From the NCBI RefSeq assembly GCF_026262505.1, contig NC_067207.1:13484082-13548081 (forward strand): a DNA stretch of 64,000 bases, given 5' to 3'. Position numbers and translations under genes: made by a program. The DNA comes from Trichomonas vaginalis G3. Lineage: Eukaryota; Parabasalia; Trichomonadida; Trichomonadidae. A model generated the notes under the pieces. It did not search any database and was not told the origin of the DNA. It worked only from the letters and a program-made list of their open reading frames with translations. Of the stretch, positions 42,931 to 52,312 are shown in pieces (the stretch's first letter is position 1; each line of letters begins with the position of its first letter).

Positions 42931-43215
42931 TCATAAATTTTCCTCAATATCTTCATCATCAGTGTTAACCCTATTGTAGTCATACTTGAAGCCATAAACT
43001 TTCTCTAACTTCTTAACGTACAATTTACATAACTTACCTTCGTCATCGTATGGTTTAATGATATAACTATTTCTATCTTTATACACAGTCAATGAAAAGT
43101 CAACTGGTCTCGGATGTATTTGAAAGAACATGTTATGCTCAGGAAGGAAGAATAAATGTTTAAATGTATGTTTGTTATACTGTGGAATTCGAATGAGTTG
43201 CTTTTGTTCTGTCAT
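42931..43215 (-). CDS. Polinton small protein, unknown (94 residues)
   Basis: Part of the Polinton; outermost gene on the left. Starts MTEQKQLIRIPQYN and ends in an acidic tail (NTDDEDIEENL). It is preceded by the T-rich stretch seen before other genes of this element. Family not recognised. Confidence 0.55.
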   Translation of the reverse strand: MTEQKQLIRIPQYNKHTFKHLFFLPEHNMFFQIHPRPVDFSLTVYKDRNSYIIKPYDDEGKLCKLYVKKLEKVYGFKYDYNRVNTDDEDIEENL

Positions 43216-43373
43216 TTACATCCAAATAAAAATTTTCAGTAAAATAAAAAATAAACTTAAAAATAAATGATATCACCACCCTCACACGTATGAAAACATA
43301 GCACAAAAAATAAATTTAGGTGAAGTGGTGAAATCTCACCTCTTTTTTCACCCGGGTTTTCACCCTGTTGAAT

Positions 43374-43724
43374 TCATTGCTTTATAACTCTCTTCCTTGG
43401 TTTCTTTTTAGTTGCTTTCTTCACGTCTGTCTCCAACTTGACTGTCTTTCTTCTTCGGCCGTAATGATACCAGTTACTTCCACCAGTCAATGGGTCAAAT
43501 GGTCTTTCGTAAGGGTTTCCATACATTCCATAGGGACCATACGGAAGAACTACTGGTGGAGAAGAAACATTTTCTTTAGTTCCATCGACTCTATTTAAAT
43601 GCATTGTTTCACCTTTCATCTGGTCATTAAAGTCTTTTGCGTGTTTTGCAAACTCATCGTCCTTTCCTAAAGCATTTTCTGACTCAGTCGCAACCAAATT
43701 GGATGCTTTATTTATGAGCCCCAT
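43374..43724 (-). CDS. Polinton small protein with basic C-terminus (116 residues)
   Basis: Part of the Polinton. Middle section rich in G, P and Y (YGPYGMYGNPYERPFDP), strongly basic tail (KKATKKKPRKRVIK). A nucleic-acid-binding or minor virion role would fit the composition, but no family is recognised. Confidence 0.55.
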   Translation of the reverse strand: MGLINKASNLVATESENALGKDDEFAKHAKDFNDQMKGETMHLNRVDGTKENVSSPPVVLPYGPYGMYGNPYERPFDPLTGGSNWYHYGRRRKTVKLETDVKKATKKKPRKRVIKQ

Positions 43725-43735
43725 TTTATTTAATC

Positions 43736-43900
43736 TTAACTTCTTTGCAACCCAGCCTCCAATCTTCCTTTATTTGCATCTAATGTCTTCGAAACCCTTC
43801 CTCCACTCATTTTATTTACTGCGTCATAAGCTCCAAGTGCTTTTGCTCCAAATGCTAATGCTTTTGTTCCCATTGCGCCTAAAGCTGCCCAAGCTACCAT
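43736..43900 (-). CDS. Polinton very small Gly/Ala-rich protein (54 residues)
   Basis: Part of the Polinton. Begins MVAWAALGAMGTKALAFGAK, a glycine-zipper-like hydrophobic helix, and ends in a short polar tail. It fits between neighbours on the same strand with the same tight spacing. A membrane-active or minor virion peptide is a guess from composition only. Confidence 0.5.
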   Translation of the reverse strand: MVAWAALGAMGTKALAFGAKALGAYDAVNKMSGGRVSKTLDANKGRLEAGLQRS

Positions 43901-44125
43901 TTACCCCATATTAAAATCATCTCTCTTCAATATTATCTCATAAAAGTTCTCGTTACTGGAGAAAGTCAATGAAACATAAGCGTTCTCACGGGCTTTGCCC
44001 TCACCGCTTTGCGGTCTATCTAACTTCTTTCTTATATCATCTATACGCTTCAAAATGTCTGAACAATTGCTAACATCTTCTACAACAGTTATTTCATCAT
44101 GAATGACCTTCAAGAACAAGCTCAT
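43901..44125 (-). CDS. Polinton small protein, unknown (74 residues)
   Basis: Part of the Polinton, in the run of small minus-strand genes. It includes two GC-rich micro-hairpins in its coding sequence (43990-44000 and 44004-44014). No family recognised. Confidence 0.45.
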   Translation of the reverse strand: MSLFLKVIHDEITVVEDVSNCSDILKRIDDIRKKLDRPQSGEGKARENAYVSLTFSSNENFYEIILKRDDFNMG

Positions 44126-44371
44126 TTAATATGCTATTAAAATCATCTCAATAATGAGTCCATCCTTTCCATCTTTAGGTAGCACAACATCTTTCATTGA
44201 AGAAGGTTCGACAAGTCTTATGTTAAACTTACTGACAAAGTTTGTTATACTATAATGCTTCGGCGGCGAATACATGTAGTTTGAAAGACATAATATAGAT
44301 TCTTCAGCAAATTCACTTATACTGGATTTTATAACAATGTTCTCACGAGACCAAATACCACCAATTGACAA
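44126..44371 (-). CDS. Polinton ORF, unknown (81 residues)
   Basis: Part of the Polinton; lies directly before the 44125 gene on the same strand. No family recognised. Confidence 0.4.
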   Translation of the reverse strand: MSIGGIWSRENIVIKSSISEFAEESILCLSNYMYSPPKHYSITNFVSKFNIRLVEPSSMKDVVLPKDGKDGLIIEMILIAY

Positions 44372-45006
44372 TCTGTAAGCAATCCTGCTGAACCTTCTAC
44401 TGTAAACGTCGATGGTAACATTCCACGAAGGTCATCTATTGACATCGTTGAGTCACTGAATTTAAATATTTTCTTAAAGCAATCGTCATTATCTAACCAT
44501 GCAATAGCTTTGAAGTTTTCATTCGAATATACATCTGCTTCATTAAATGTAAATCCTGACTTCTTTGCAGAGATGACTTTAAAATCTATTGAGTTTGTTT
44601 CAAAATTATATGCTATGGTAACTTCTGAAGGCAATGGATGCCCTTCCGCAGTCAGTTGTTCTCTCACTACCGTTTGAAGCTTTGTGTTAAAAACTTTCAT
44701 GTCATCTCCTGTGTCTAGGTTCACATACACAGCAACAGGGAAACTATCTTGCTTCTTTGTTTCATCATTATATCTCAAAACATTAAAGTTCTTCAATAAT
44801 ATTGTTCTTCCTGCTGGAATACTTCGAACCTGTCTGATTTCAATAGCTTTCTCACCTCCTACATACTCTACCCAGTGTCTTGGATATTCATAAGTATACT
44901 GACTTTCTTGAATTTTGGTTGGTTTCATCATAACATGTTCATAGTATATCTTTATACTCTTGTCAGTTAGACTCGGTGCTATGTTCTGAATATTTCTGAC
45001 TTGCAT
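44329..45006 (-). CDS. Polinton protein, unknown, divergent from the ATPase gene
   Basis: Part of the Polinton. I chose the ATG at 45006 (MQVRNIQNIAPSLTDK) because it lies 16 bases from the divergent ATPase start, as in other divergent pairs here. Beta-rich composition suggests a virion structural protein, but this is inference. Confidence 0.5.
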   Translation of the reverse strand: MQVRNIQNIAPSLTDKSIKIYYEHVMMKPTKIQESQYTYEYPRHWVEYVGGEKAIEIRQVRSIPAGRTILLKNFNVLRYNDETKKQDSFPVAVYVNLDTGDDMKVFNTKLQTVVREQLTAEGHPLPSEVTIAYNFETNSIDFKVISAKKSGFTFNEADVYSNENFKAIAWLDNDDCFKKIFKFSDSTMSIDDLRGMLPSTFTVEGSAGLLTDCQLVVFGLVRTLL

Positions 45007-45022
45007 TTTTAATGGAGATAAA

Positions 45023-45910
45023 ATGAAGCATTTAATACATGATGTAGATGAAGACATGAATGAAACTACAGACAAACTTAACTCTTCTCTCATTCTTCCT
45101 TTCAGTAAGGACTATGAGTTCTGTTCAAATGGTGTGTATTTCTATTGTGGAAAGATGGGTTCAGGTAAGACATTTAACCTCATTCGTCATATACTCATAA
45201 CAGAGCGTTTAGGAAACGACTCTTACTATGACCAAATCATTATATCAGCAACTTCAGACTCTATGGACTCAACAGCGAAAACATTTATGTCAAAAGTTCA
45301 AGCCTCTATCGTTAAAGTTCCAGACAGTGAACTCATTGAATTTCTTCAACGTTACATTCGACGTAAGAGAAAATATTATGCCATCGTAGAGTTCATACAG
45401 TCAGGAATGCAAAAGACTTCTGAGGAGATGGAAAGAATTATTGACAAACACCACTTACGTCAATACTCAGGAGTTTACGATATGAAACGACTGACAAACT
45501 ACATTCTATCAAAACTTTCAAAATACCCCTTCAAAAAGTATCCTTCAAACACTTTATTAGTTTGTGATGATTTCGCCGGAAAAGGTTTAGTTTCAAAGCC
45601 TGACTCACCATTAGCTAACATCATAACTAAAGTCAGACATTACCATTTAACTGTAGCAATACTTATGCAAACATGGAGGTTTTTAGCTTTAAACATAAAA
45701 CGTCTCATAACTGACTTCGTTATCTTTCAAGGTTTCTCACGTTATGATATTGAACTCATTTGGAAACAGTCAGGTATAACATTACCTTTTGAAGAAATTT
45801 GGGAAGCATATAAGTCTCTCATCTCTCCTCGTTCATACCTTGAGATTCATATCATGACTAATACCATTAAAGTCAAAAATATTCCATGGGAACGACCAAC
45901 ATTGTTTTAA
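45023..45910 (+). CDS. Polinton packaging ATPase (FtsK/HerA, A32-like)
   Basis: Part of the Polinton. Walker A GKMGSGKT at ~41-48 and Walker B LLVCDDF at ~178-184 identify the genome-packaging ATPase found in Polintons, virophages and adenovirus-like elements. 295 residues, usual for the family. Confidence 0.85.
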   Translation: MKHLIHDVDEDMNETTDKLNSSLILPFSKDYEFCSNGVYFYCGKMGSGKTFNLIRHILITERLGNDSYYDQIIISATSDSMDSTAKTFMSKVQASIVKVPDSELIEFLQRYIRRKRKYYAIVEFIQSGMQKTSEEMERIIDKHHLRQYSGVYDMKRLTNYILSKLSKYPFKKYPSNTLLVCDDFAGKGLVSKPDSPLANIITKVRHYHLTVAILMQTWRFLALNIKRLITDFVIFQGFSRYDIELIWKQSGITLPFEEIWEAYKSLISPRSYLEIHIMTNTIKVKNIPWERPTLF

Positions 45911-46013
45911 AGTTTAACCTTCAATTGACTGATGGTAAACAAATTCCATGCATCTCTGTCGCCATTTCTGTTAATATTTTTGCTGTCATTCATATCATCC
46001 ACTTCCCCATCCG

Positions 46014-46298
46014 TTAGCTTTTGAGGATATGCGTTAGAATAGTGTTCTTAAATGAAGGCTTTTCACCTTTGAGAGCATAAACTCTATAACTTTCTGCATA
46101 CTTTATGTTTGAACCTCCTGAGCCATCATTGACATAAATTTTTATAGGCTTCCACCCTTTGTTCATATTCCTGCTTCTTCCCTTTGCTCTTTTGTTCAGT
46201 AGTTCTACATCTTTATACACAGCACCTGTCTCAGTGAATTCAACAATATTTTCATTCGTTAGCTTTACATTCAAACCCTTGTCGAGTATATTGTTCAT
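46014..46298 (-). CDS. Polinton small protein, unknown
   Basis: Part of the Polinton. Start set at MNNILDKGLNVKL (46298) because the divergent gene begins at 46333; an ATG three codons earlier is also possible. Basic, no family recognised. Confidence 0.45.
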   Translation of the reverse strand: MNNILDKGLNVKLTNENIVEFTETGAVYKDVELLNKRAKGRSRNMNKGWKPIKIYVNDGSGGSNIKYAESYRVYALKGEKPSFKNTILTHILKS

Positions 46299-46332
46299 TT
46301 CATACATATAAAAGGTTTTTATTCTATATGAA

Positions 46333-46947
46333 ATGAGAAGCAAATCCATCTTAGCTGGTGCCGTTAATGTTCCAATTGAACCAACATCAAATGTTGACTC
46401 ACGAACGACAAACAATATTGTCATAAAGAACTATAGTTCAGAGTGTTTGAAAGAAAAAGAACCAGATCTGAAATCCGTGAATTTAAACTCAGCTTCAAAC
46501 GCTAACGCTACATCAGATGTTAAGTTAGAGTATCCACCACTGGACCAAATTCTTTCAAGAGAAGCCAACGACAACCCTTACACAAATGTTCAAACAAATC
46601 CTTCAGATAACGTAGACCATTACCTTCTTCAGTTATACCAAACAATTTTACTCAAAGACGATAAGAAGCTTTTGACAAATCTTATAAGTAAGAACCAAAT
46701 AATTCTAACAAAGGAGGACCTTGAAAATGTTATATCACGAATAACAGGAAAGCAATGTGTCATTGACTATCTCGACCCTGAAATCGAATGCTGTGGTCAA
46801 ACGCCAATATTCATGAAAATAGGTAACATCCGCATCATTGAAACACCAGGAACTACAGGAGTTGAGTTTAAGTATAAATATTCGAACGAGTATACAAAAC
46901 TTTCAACAGAATATAAGCTTTGTTTGAAATATGTTTTAGTAAATTAA
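46333..46947 (+). CDS. Polinton protein, unknown (204 residues)
   Basis: Part of the Polinton. The N-terminal half is polar and serine/asparagine-rich; the C-terminal half is more ordered (CVIDYLDPEIECCGQTP). Its 3' end meets the convergent gene at 46944. No family recognised. Confidence 0.5.
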   Translation: MRSKSILAGAVNVPIEPTSNVDSRTTNNIVIKNYSSECLKEKEPDLKSVNLNSASNANATSDVKLEYPPLDQILSREANDNPYTNVQTNPSDNVDHYLLQLYQTILLKDDKKLLTNLISKNQIILTKEDLENVISRITGKQCVIDYLDPEIECCGQTPIFMKIGNIRIIETPGTTGVEFKYKYSNEYTKLSTEYKLCLKYVLVN

Positions 46948-47180
46948 AGCAATTTGTATATATCCAAAACTTCTTCAACAGTATCGAACTCATCTTCATA
47001 ATGCAAACCTAATCTTATTGACTTGGTGCAGTTTTCACTAACACAATATTTTTCTGTTCTCTTGACTGACATAACTAACTCATTTGTTTCATCAAACAGC
47101 AACAACCAAAGTTCATGACCTAATACATAACATTCATACTTTATATTTTTAGCTCTGAGTTCTCTTGTAAGCTGTTGCAT
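46944..47180 (-). CDS. Polinton small protein, unknown (78 residues)
   Basis: Part of the Polinton; overlaps the end of the next upstream minus-strand gene and the stop of the convergent gene by a few bases. No family recognised. Confidence 0.5.
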   Translation of the reverse strand: MQQLTRELRAKNIKYECYVLGHELWLLLFDETNELVMSVKRTEKYCVSENCTKSIRLGLHYEDEFDTVEEVLDIYKLL

Positions 47181-47905
47181 TTAATATTTTCTAAAAAGTC
47201 AACTTCAACAGTCATTCGCACTGGTGCCTTCAGTTCTACAGGCTCTCCTTGAAAGTCAACAAGTCTGAATTGCATGTCTTTCAAATTATGAGGACTAATG
47301 CGAACCCATTTACCTAAATGAGTTGCTATGACAGGAACGTTTGGAATGAACATTGAATTGACTGCATAACAGAAAGACTTATATTCTACTGAACCTTTAC
47401 TATTAACTCCTGAAATACCTGTGACATTAGCTATTTTTGACTCAATGTACAAACAATTACCATAACATACGTATGGAACAGATTTCATCTCAATCGTTTT
47501 GTCAACACTTTTCAAAGGAAATGTCATATGGTATGCACCCAAAAGAAGTTGTACTCTATGACTCATTCTTGGTATCTTAAACTCTTTCTCGCTGCTGAAC
47601 TTCAATGTTCCCTCAGAAGAGAGTTCGACATCTATGTTGTCAATAGTTTCTTCATTTATGAGAGCATTTAACACTCCAGCAATTTTATCTATTCTATACC
47701 CAGCTCTATTAGGAAATGTTATAACACTTCTTTTGTCATCTATTTCAATCTCTATGAAATCTGTTTCATCTGTTATGACAAAAGTTGCGATAGTATTGAA
47801 GTCAACAACTCTGAAAGCAAGCGCTTCATTCTGAAGACCTAAGTTTGTTTGTAGCTTTACTGTCCCGTATTCGTTTGGGTCTGTACTTTGCAAATAGAAC
47901 AACAT
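47141..47905 (-). CDS. Polinton beta-rich protein, possible minor capsid (254 residues)
   Basis: Part of the Polinton. Starts MLFYLQSTDPNEYGTVKL, divergent from the fibre gene with 17 bases between the two starts. The beta-rich composition and neighbouring fibre gene would suit a penton or vertex protein, but no motif proves it. Confidence 0.5.
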   Translation of the reverse strand: MLFYLQSTDPNEYGTVKLQTNLGLQNEALAFRVVDFNTIATFVITDETDFIEIEIDDKRSVITFPNRAGYRIDKIAGVLNALINEETIDNIDVELSSEGTLKFSSEKEFKIPRMSHRVQLLLGAYHMTFPLKSVDKTIEMKSVPYVCYGNCLYIESKIANVTGISGVNSKGSVEYKSFCYAVNSMFIPNVPVIATHLGKWVRISPHNLKDMQFRLVDFQGEPVELKAPVRMTVEVDFLENIKCNSLQENSELKI

Positions 47906-47922
47906 TTTATTCTCATTAAAAT

Positions 47923-50900
47923 ATGACTATTGCTGCATATGCGTATGAAACAAATGAAGCAAGAAGAGCACATGAACTAGTAAACGAAAACTCAACTTTA
48001 ACCATTGAAGGCAATGATTTAGTCATTGACGATGGAAAAACTAAAAAAGTCATTGATTTCGATACTTTTAACACTTATGACCCATTCATTACAACAAGCA
48101 AGGTTCCCATCATAAATGATGGAACGGTGCAATATATAAATTCTACAGTAGATGCCTCATTAGTGAAAGTATTAAATGTTCTCATTGAATTGTTAAAGAG
48201 CTTTCGATTTGACGACAACATTAAATGCCTAAAGAATTTAGTCATGAATGAGAAACAAATTCTCGGCGTTGCTGGTAGCAGTAATGATGTACACCTTATG
48301 ACATTAGAATATTATAACGAACATAAAGATGAACTGAAAGGAGAGAAGGGTGACACCGGACCTCAAGGACCACAAGGAATACAAGGAATACAAGGAATAC
48401 AAGGACCTCAAGGCGAAAACGGTTTGGATGGTGAAGATGGAAAGGATGGAAAAACTGCTAAATCATGGATATGGAACCTTATAAATACTGGTTTAACAGC
48501 TGCTTCATATGGAGTTCTTCAATACCAAATCGGAAAGATATGGGCAGTACTTGGTGAAGAAGTTTTAGATGACGTTAAAAATGCTTTGAACTTCATTTCA
48601 AATGGTTCGGATACTATTAAAACTTTATCTGGTTGGATGCAAGAAACAAGGAGTCAAATAGATACTGTAAGACGTATAGCAAACAATGCACGTACGGGAT
48701 TGGATACTTTACGAGAAGCACAAAATACACTAAAGGAAGCAAATGATATTCTTGGCTCAGTATCAGACATGCATGAAGATTGGCTTAAAGGTATTGACAA
48801 ATCTTTAAAAAATCACAGTCAGTCTATTGCTGACTACAAGAAAAGTATAGATTTTTTACATAGTGCTATGGACGTACATGATGGAAGCATAAGGAACTTA
48901 CTTAATGCTAACAATAACTTACCAGGAACTATTAAAGCATTTATAAAGTCCTTTGTAAAACCTGGTGCTCTAACATTTAGGTCTTTGAGAGCAAGAGCAT
49001 TGAAGTCAAGAGATGCAGAAACTCCAACAGAAACTCCAGAAGAACCACCAAAACCAACAGCTAATGAAATATTGTTCGAATATTTTCCAAGGTACTCTGT
49101 TCTCATTGCATACATTCAAGAAATACTTAAGAAAGCAGACTTGACTTTAGGAGATGATGAAAGTTCTGTATATCTTTCGTTCCAGTTTCAAATAGCAGAA
49201 CTTTTGAGACAGATATGCTTAATGTATGACAACATCTCTGATTTCACAAGATATGATGACGACCATGACCCCGAACACGGTGAAGAAGAAGTTTTACAAA
49301 CATCCATTAAGACAGGAAAGGTTTTAACTCAAAGTCTCATTATTGACACCAAAGATGGCGAAGTGGACGTTCTTCAAGAGCTGAAGAAAAATACTTCTTC
49401 GGGAGGTGGTGGTAGGCATGAACTTGAAATAAATGAGATAGAAGAGAAATTAGCCGAAAAAGCAGATAAAAACCATGTTCATTATATAAGTTCAGACGAA
49501 CAGATTATAACGGACTACCATGGATATTTAACACAGGATGAACAAATAAGCACTGAAGATGTTAATGAAAGAAGATATAAATTCATTCGTGCTAAAGGTT
49601 ATGACATACACTGTACTGTACAGTATGACACGGGTAAAGCACCAGAAGCATTTGGTTATAACAATGAAATTTATGCTTCATACTTCTTTGTTAACGGTGT
49701 ATTAGTTGAACCAAGATTTACATTGAGAGTTAAGGCAAAAATAACTTTTGAAGATGCTATTAAAAGTAAAGCTGACAAAGATGAACTTGACGCAACGAAC
49801 AAAGTTTTGAAATCTCATAAACACAATATCTCCGATATAAATGAACTTCAAGCTACATTAAATAGTAAAGCTGACAAGAACCATACACATGAATCCTTCA
49901 CTACTGTTAGAGCAGACGACATAATATTGAACTATACCCTTGGTTCAAGTGCACCATTAGAAAATCCAAGTACAAGCGTAAAAGATACACTAAACTCCTT
50001 AAATAGTAAATGTATGAACATTGAAGGTCATGTCAGAAACTTTGAAACATATAAACTACCAGCAATGTTAGATAAAAAAGCAGATAAAGAACATACACAT
50101 AACTCCTTCTCAACTGTTGCTATAGAAAGTATTGAAGGAACTGGTGGGGAGGGCGGAGCCCCGCCGCACGCGGCTGCTTTATATTATAAACCTCCTAACT
50201 TTCCACAAGGTTTAACATCGAATGAAAACATAACAACGAAGAAAGAAATTAGCTGTAAAAATGTTTATGTCATGGATGATGAAAATAATGTTAAATTCAC
50301 TGCTCAAGATTTATATGATAATAAAGCTGACAAGAACCATACACATAAATCCTTCACTACTGTTAGAGCAGACGACATAATATTGAACTATACCCTTGGT
50401 TCAAGTGCACCATTAGAAAATCCAAGTACAAGCGTAAAAGATACTCTTAACAATTTAGATAACAGTTGCAGGAATATCGAAGATCATGCCAGAAACTTTG
50501 AAGCATATGAACTACCAACAATGTTAGATAAGAAAGCAGACAAAACAGAGCTTCAAACATTAAAGACTGAAATACTTCAAACATTATATCCTATAGGCTC
50601 TATTTATACGTCAATGAACTCAACAAATCCAGCAAGTGTTTTAGGTTTTGGTACGTGGAAGCAGATTGTAGACAAATTCTTATACTGTGCTAGATATTCA
50701 AAGCAAACAGGAGGTTCGAAGAAAATTAAAGAAGCAAACCTTCCACCGCACACTCATACAGGAACTACAAACACAACAGGTAATCATTCACATTCAATAA
50801 CAAAAAGAGGTTATACAAATCTTGCAGCGGGTTCGGATAGACAGGGAATGAATAGAAATGATATTTCAACTGACCCAGTAGATTCAAACGCAGGTATTTT

Positions 50901-51012
50901 CTGTGGAACCACAGGAAATCATTCACACACTTTCACAACAAATCCAACAGGCTCGGGTGCAGATTATATGCCACCATTTGTGACTGTATTCGCATGGTAC
51001 CGTGTTCAATGA
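47923..51012 (+). CDS. Polinton fibre gene: collagen repeats plus phage tail-fibre C-terminus
   Basis: Part of the Polinton. 1,029 residues: N-terminal domain to ~135; collagen-like GPQGPQGIQGIQGIQ at ~145-175; long coiled coil to ~330; then several modules marked KADKNHTH, one long module occurring twice (49861-50060 and 50325-50530). The C-terminal ~140 residues begin YPIGSIYTSMNSTNP and continue LGFGTWKQI...FLYCA...LPPHTHTG...GNHSHS, the pattern of bacteriophage tail-fibre and tail-collar proteins. A receptor-binding or attachment fibre is the natural reading. Confidence 0.8.
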   Translation: MTIAAYAYETNEARRAHELVNENSTLTIEGNDLVIDDGKTKKVIDFDTFNTYDPFITTSKVPIINDGTVQYINSTVDASLVKVLNVLIELLKSFRFDDNIKCLKNLVMNEKQILGVAGSSNDVHLMTLEYYNEHKDELKGEKGDTGPQGPQGIQGIQGIQGPQGENGLDGEDGKDGKTAKSWIWNLINTGLTAASYGVLQYQIGKIWAVLGEEVLDDVKNALNFISNGSDTIKTLSGWMQETRSQIDTVRRIANNARTGLDTLREAQNTLKEANDILGSVSDMHEDWLKGIDKSLKNHSQSIADYKKSIDFLHSAMDVHDGSIRNLLNANNNLPGTIKAFIKSFVKPGALTFRSLRARALKSRDAETPTETPEEPPKPTANEILFEYFPRYSVLIAYIQEILKKADLTLGDDESSVYLSFQFQIAELLRQICLMYDNISDFTRYDDDHDPEHGEEEVLQTSIKTGKVLTQSLIIDTKDGEVDVLQELKKNTSSGGGGRHELEINEIEEKLAEKADKNHVHYISSDEQIITDYHGYLTQDEQISTEDVNERRYKFIRAKGYDIHCTVQYDTGKAPEAFGYNNEIYASYFFVNGVLVEPRFTLRVKAKITFEDAIKSKADKDELDATNKVLKSHKHNISDINELQATLNSKADKNHTHESFTTVRADDIILNYTLGSSAPLENPSTSVKDTLNSLNSKCMNIEGHVRNFETYKLPAMLDKKADKEHTHNSFSTVAIESIEGTGGEGGAPPHAAALYYKPPNFPQGLTSNENITTKKEISCKNVYVMDDENNVKFTAQDLYDNKADKNHTHKSFTTVRADDIILNYTLGSSAPLENPSTSVKDTLNNLDNSCRNIEDHARNFEAYELPTMLDKKADKTELQTLKTEILQTLYPIGSIYTSMNSTNPASVLGFGTWKQIVDKFLYCARYSKQTGGSKKIKEANLPPHTHTGTTNTTGNHSHSITKRGYTNLAAGSDRQGMNRNDISTDPVDSNAGIFCGTTGNHSHTFTTNPTGSGADYMPPFVTVFAWYRVQ

Positions 51013-51031
51013 AATCTTTAACTTTACATAA

Positions 51032-52117
51032 ATGAGCTTGAAAGAAGTATTCGAACAACATCCATGGAGGTCATTTAAGAAGTTCAATGAAGCAGCAAAA
51101 AGTTGGGGATTTACTAACAGAGCTGAAGTGAAAAAGTTCTTTGACAAAAATGTTGTACATCAAACAAAAATAAACCCTTACGACTACTTTTTACCAATTT
51201 ACTCCAACACTCCTGACGCATACCAATTTGACACTCTCATTCAAAGCAGAAAAGGAGGACATAAACCATTCCTCATCTTCATTAATGTTAACACTCGCAA
51301 AGCTTTTGCGTATATAATGAGGAATAAAGGAACTCGTGAAGTGTTAAGAATTTTACAAAAGTTTGTAGCAGAACATAGCCCAAGTACTTTAACATCAGAC
51401 CAGGATTCAGCATACCTCAGCAATGAAATCACAGATTTTCTCATTAAGCATAACATAACTCACTACACTACTGAAGACCATAACCATAACATACTCGGCA
51501 TCATTAACCGCTTCATAAGAACGCTCAGAGATTTAAACCAAGAGCGAGACTTTACCGAAGAAACAATAAAACACTTTCTCGAAGTATATAATTCCTCAAC
51601 ACATTCTACAACAGGACATACACCAAATTCAATGACACAACAACAAGAAGAAAAGTATATACAAAAGAAACGAAGCCAAACACAAAATATCAGAAATTCA
51701 ACACAATTTACCCTCATTCCTGGTACAAAAGTTCGTGTAGTTCTTGACGACAAACCGTTGACAAAGAAACGTTTAAGGTTAAGTCGAAATTATTATATCG
51801 TAGACTCTACGCAAGGTAATGGATATCTTATAAAAGCTGCTGACGACTCTATTGCGTTTTATCCTCGTCATAAATTAGTCGAAAGTAGTAATGGCAAACT
51901 TGCTGAAACCATTGACGAAGCAAAGCGAGGAGTGGTTATTGAAATACTTGGCTACAACATAAACGATGACACTTATAAAGTAAGATATGAAGGAGGCGTT
52001 GAAGATGTTATACCATCTAAGAACTTGAGAGAGTCGAAGCCAACACATCTGGGACCATTAGAGCAGGAGTACTGGAAAGACAAAAATATGCCAGAAAGAA
52101 TAAGAAAATTCTTCTAA
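51032..52117 (+). CDS. Polinton integrase (retroviral-type, rve)
   Basis: Part of the Polinton. A 361-residue frame 19 bases after the fibre gene. The rve core is seen as YQFDTLIQ then STLTSDQDSAYLS and a downstream NHNILGIINRFIRTLRD block; the C-terminal YKVRYEGGVEDVIPS stretch is chromodomain-like. This enzyme makes the 6-bp duplications typical of Polintons. Confidence 0.85.
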   Translation: MSLKEVFEQHPWRSFKKFNEAAKSWGFTNRAEVKKFFDKNVVHQTKINPYDYFLPIYSNTPDAYQFDTLIQSRKGGHKPFLIFINVNTRKAFAYIMRNKGTREVLRILQKFVAEHSPSTLTSDQDSAYLSNEITDFLIKHNITHYTTEDHNHNILGIINRFIRTLRDLNQERDFTEETIKHFLEVYNSSTHSTTGHTPNSMTQQQEEKYIQKKRSQTQNIRNSTQFTLIPGTKVRVVLDDKPLTKKRLRLSRNYYIVDSTQGNGYLIKAADDSIAFYPRHKLVESSNGKLAETIDEAKRGVVIEILGYNINDDTYKVRYEGGVEDVIPSKNLRESKPTHLGPLEQEYWKDKNMPERIRKFF

Positions 52118-52312
52118 ACTTTTTCATTAGATGTAAATCAGACATGAACGAGAACAATCATGATATCATTAATGGTACCATTTATTTACACCAAAAATAT
52201 ATTTAGGGTAGATGGTTAGATCTAACCCGATATCTACCCTCATTTCTACCCTCATGAATTTCCTTAAGACAGAAAAAATAACGTTAGTTTTATTTTTTTC
52301 TAACTTTTTATC

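Noticed and set aside
47923-51012. Bacteriophage contamination or an integrated prophage
   Set aside because: The fibre gene is embedded in AT-rich Polinton sequence with tight spacing to an integrase and other Polinton genes; no phage head, tail or lysis genes accompany it.
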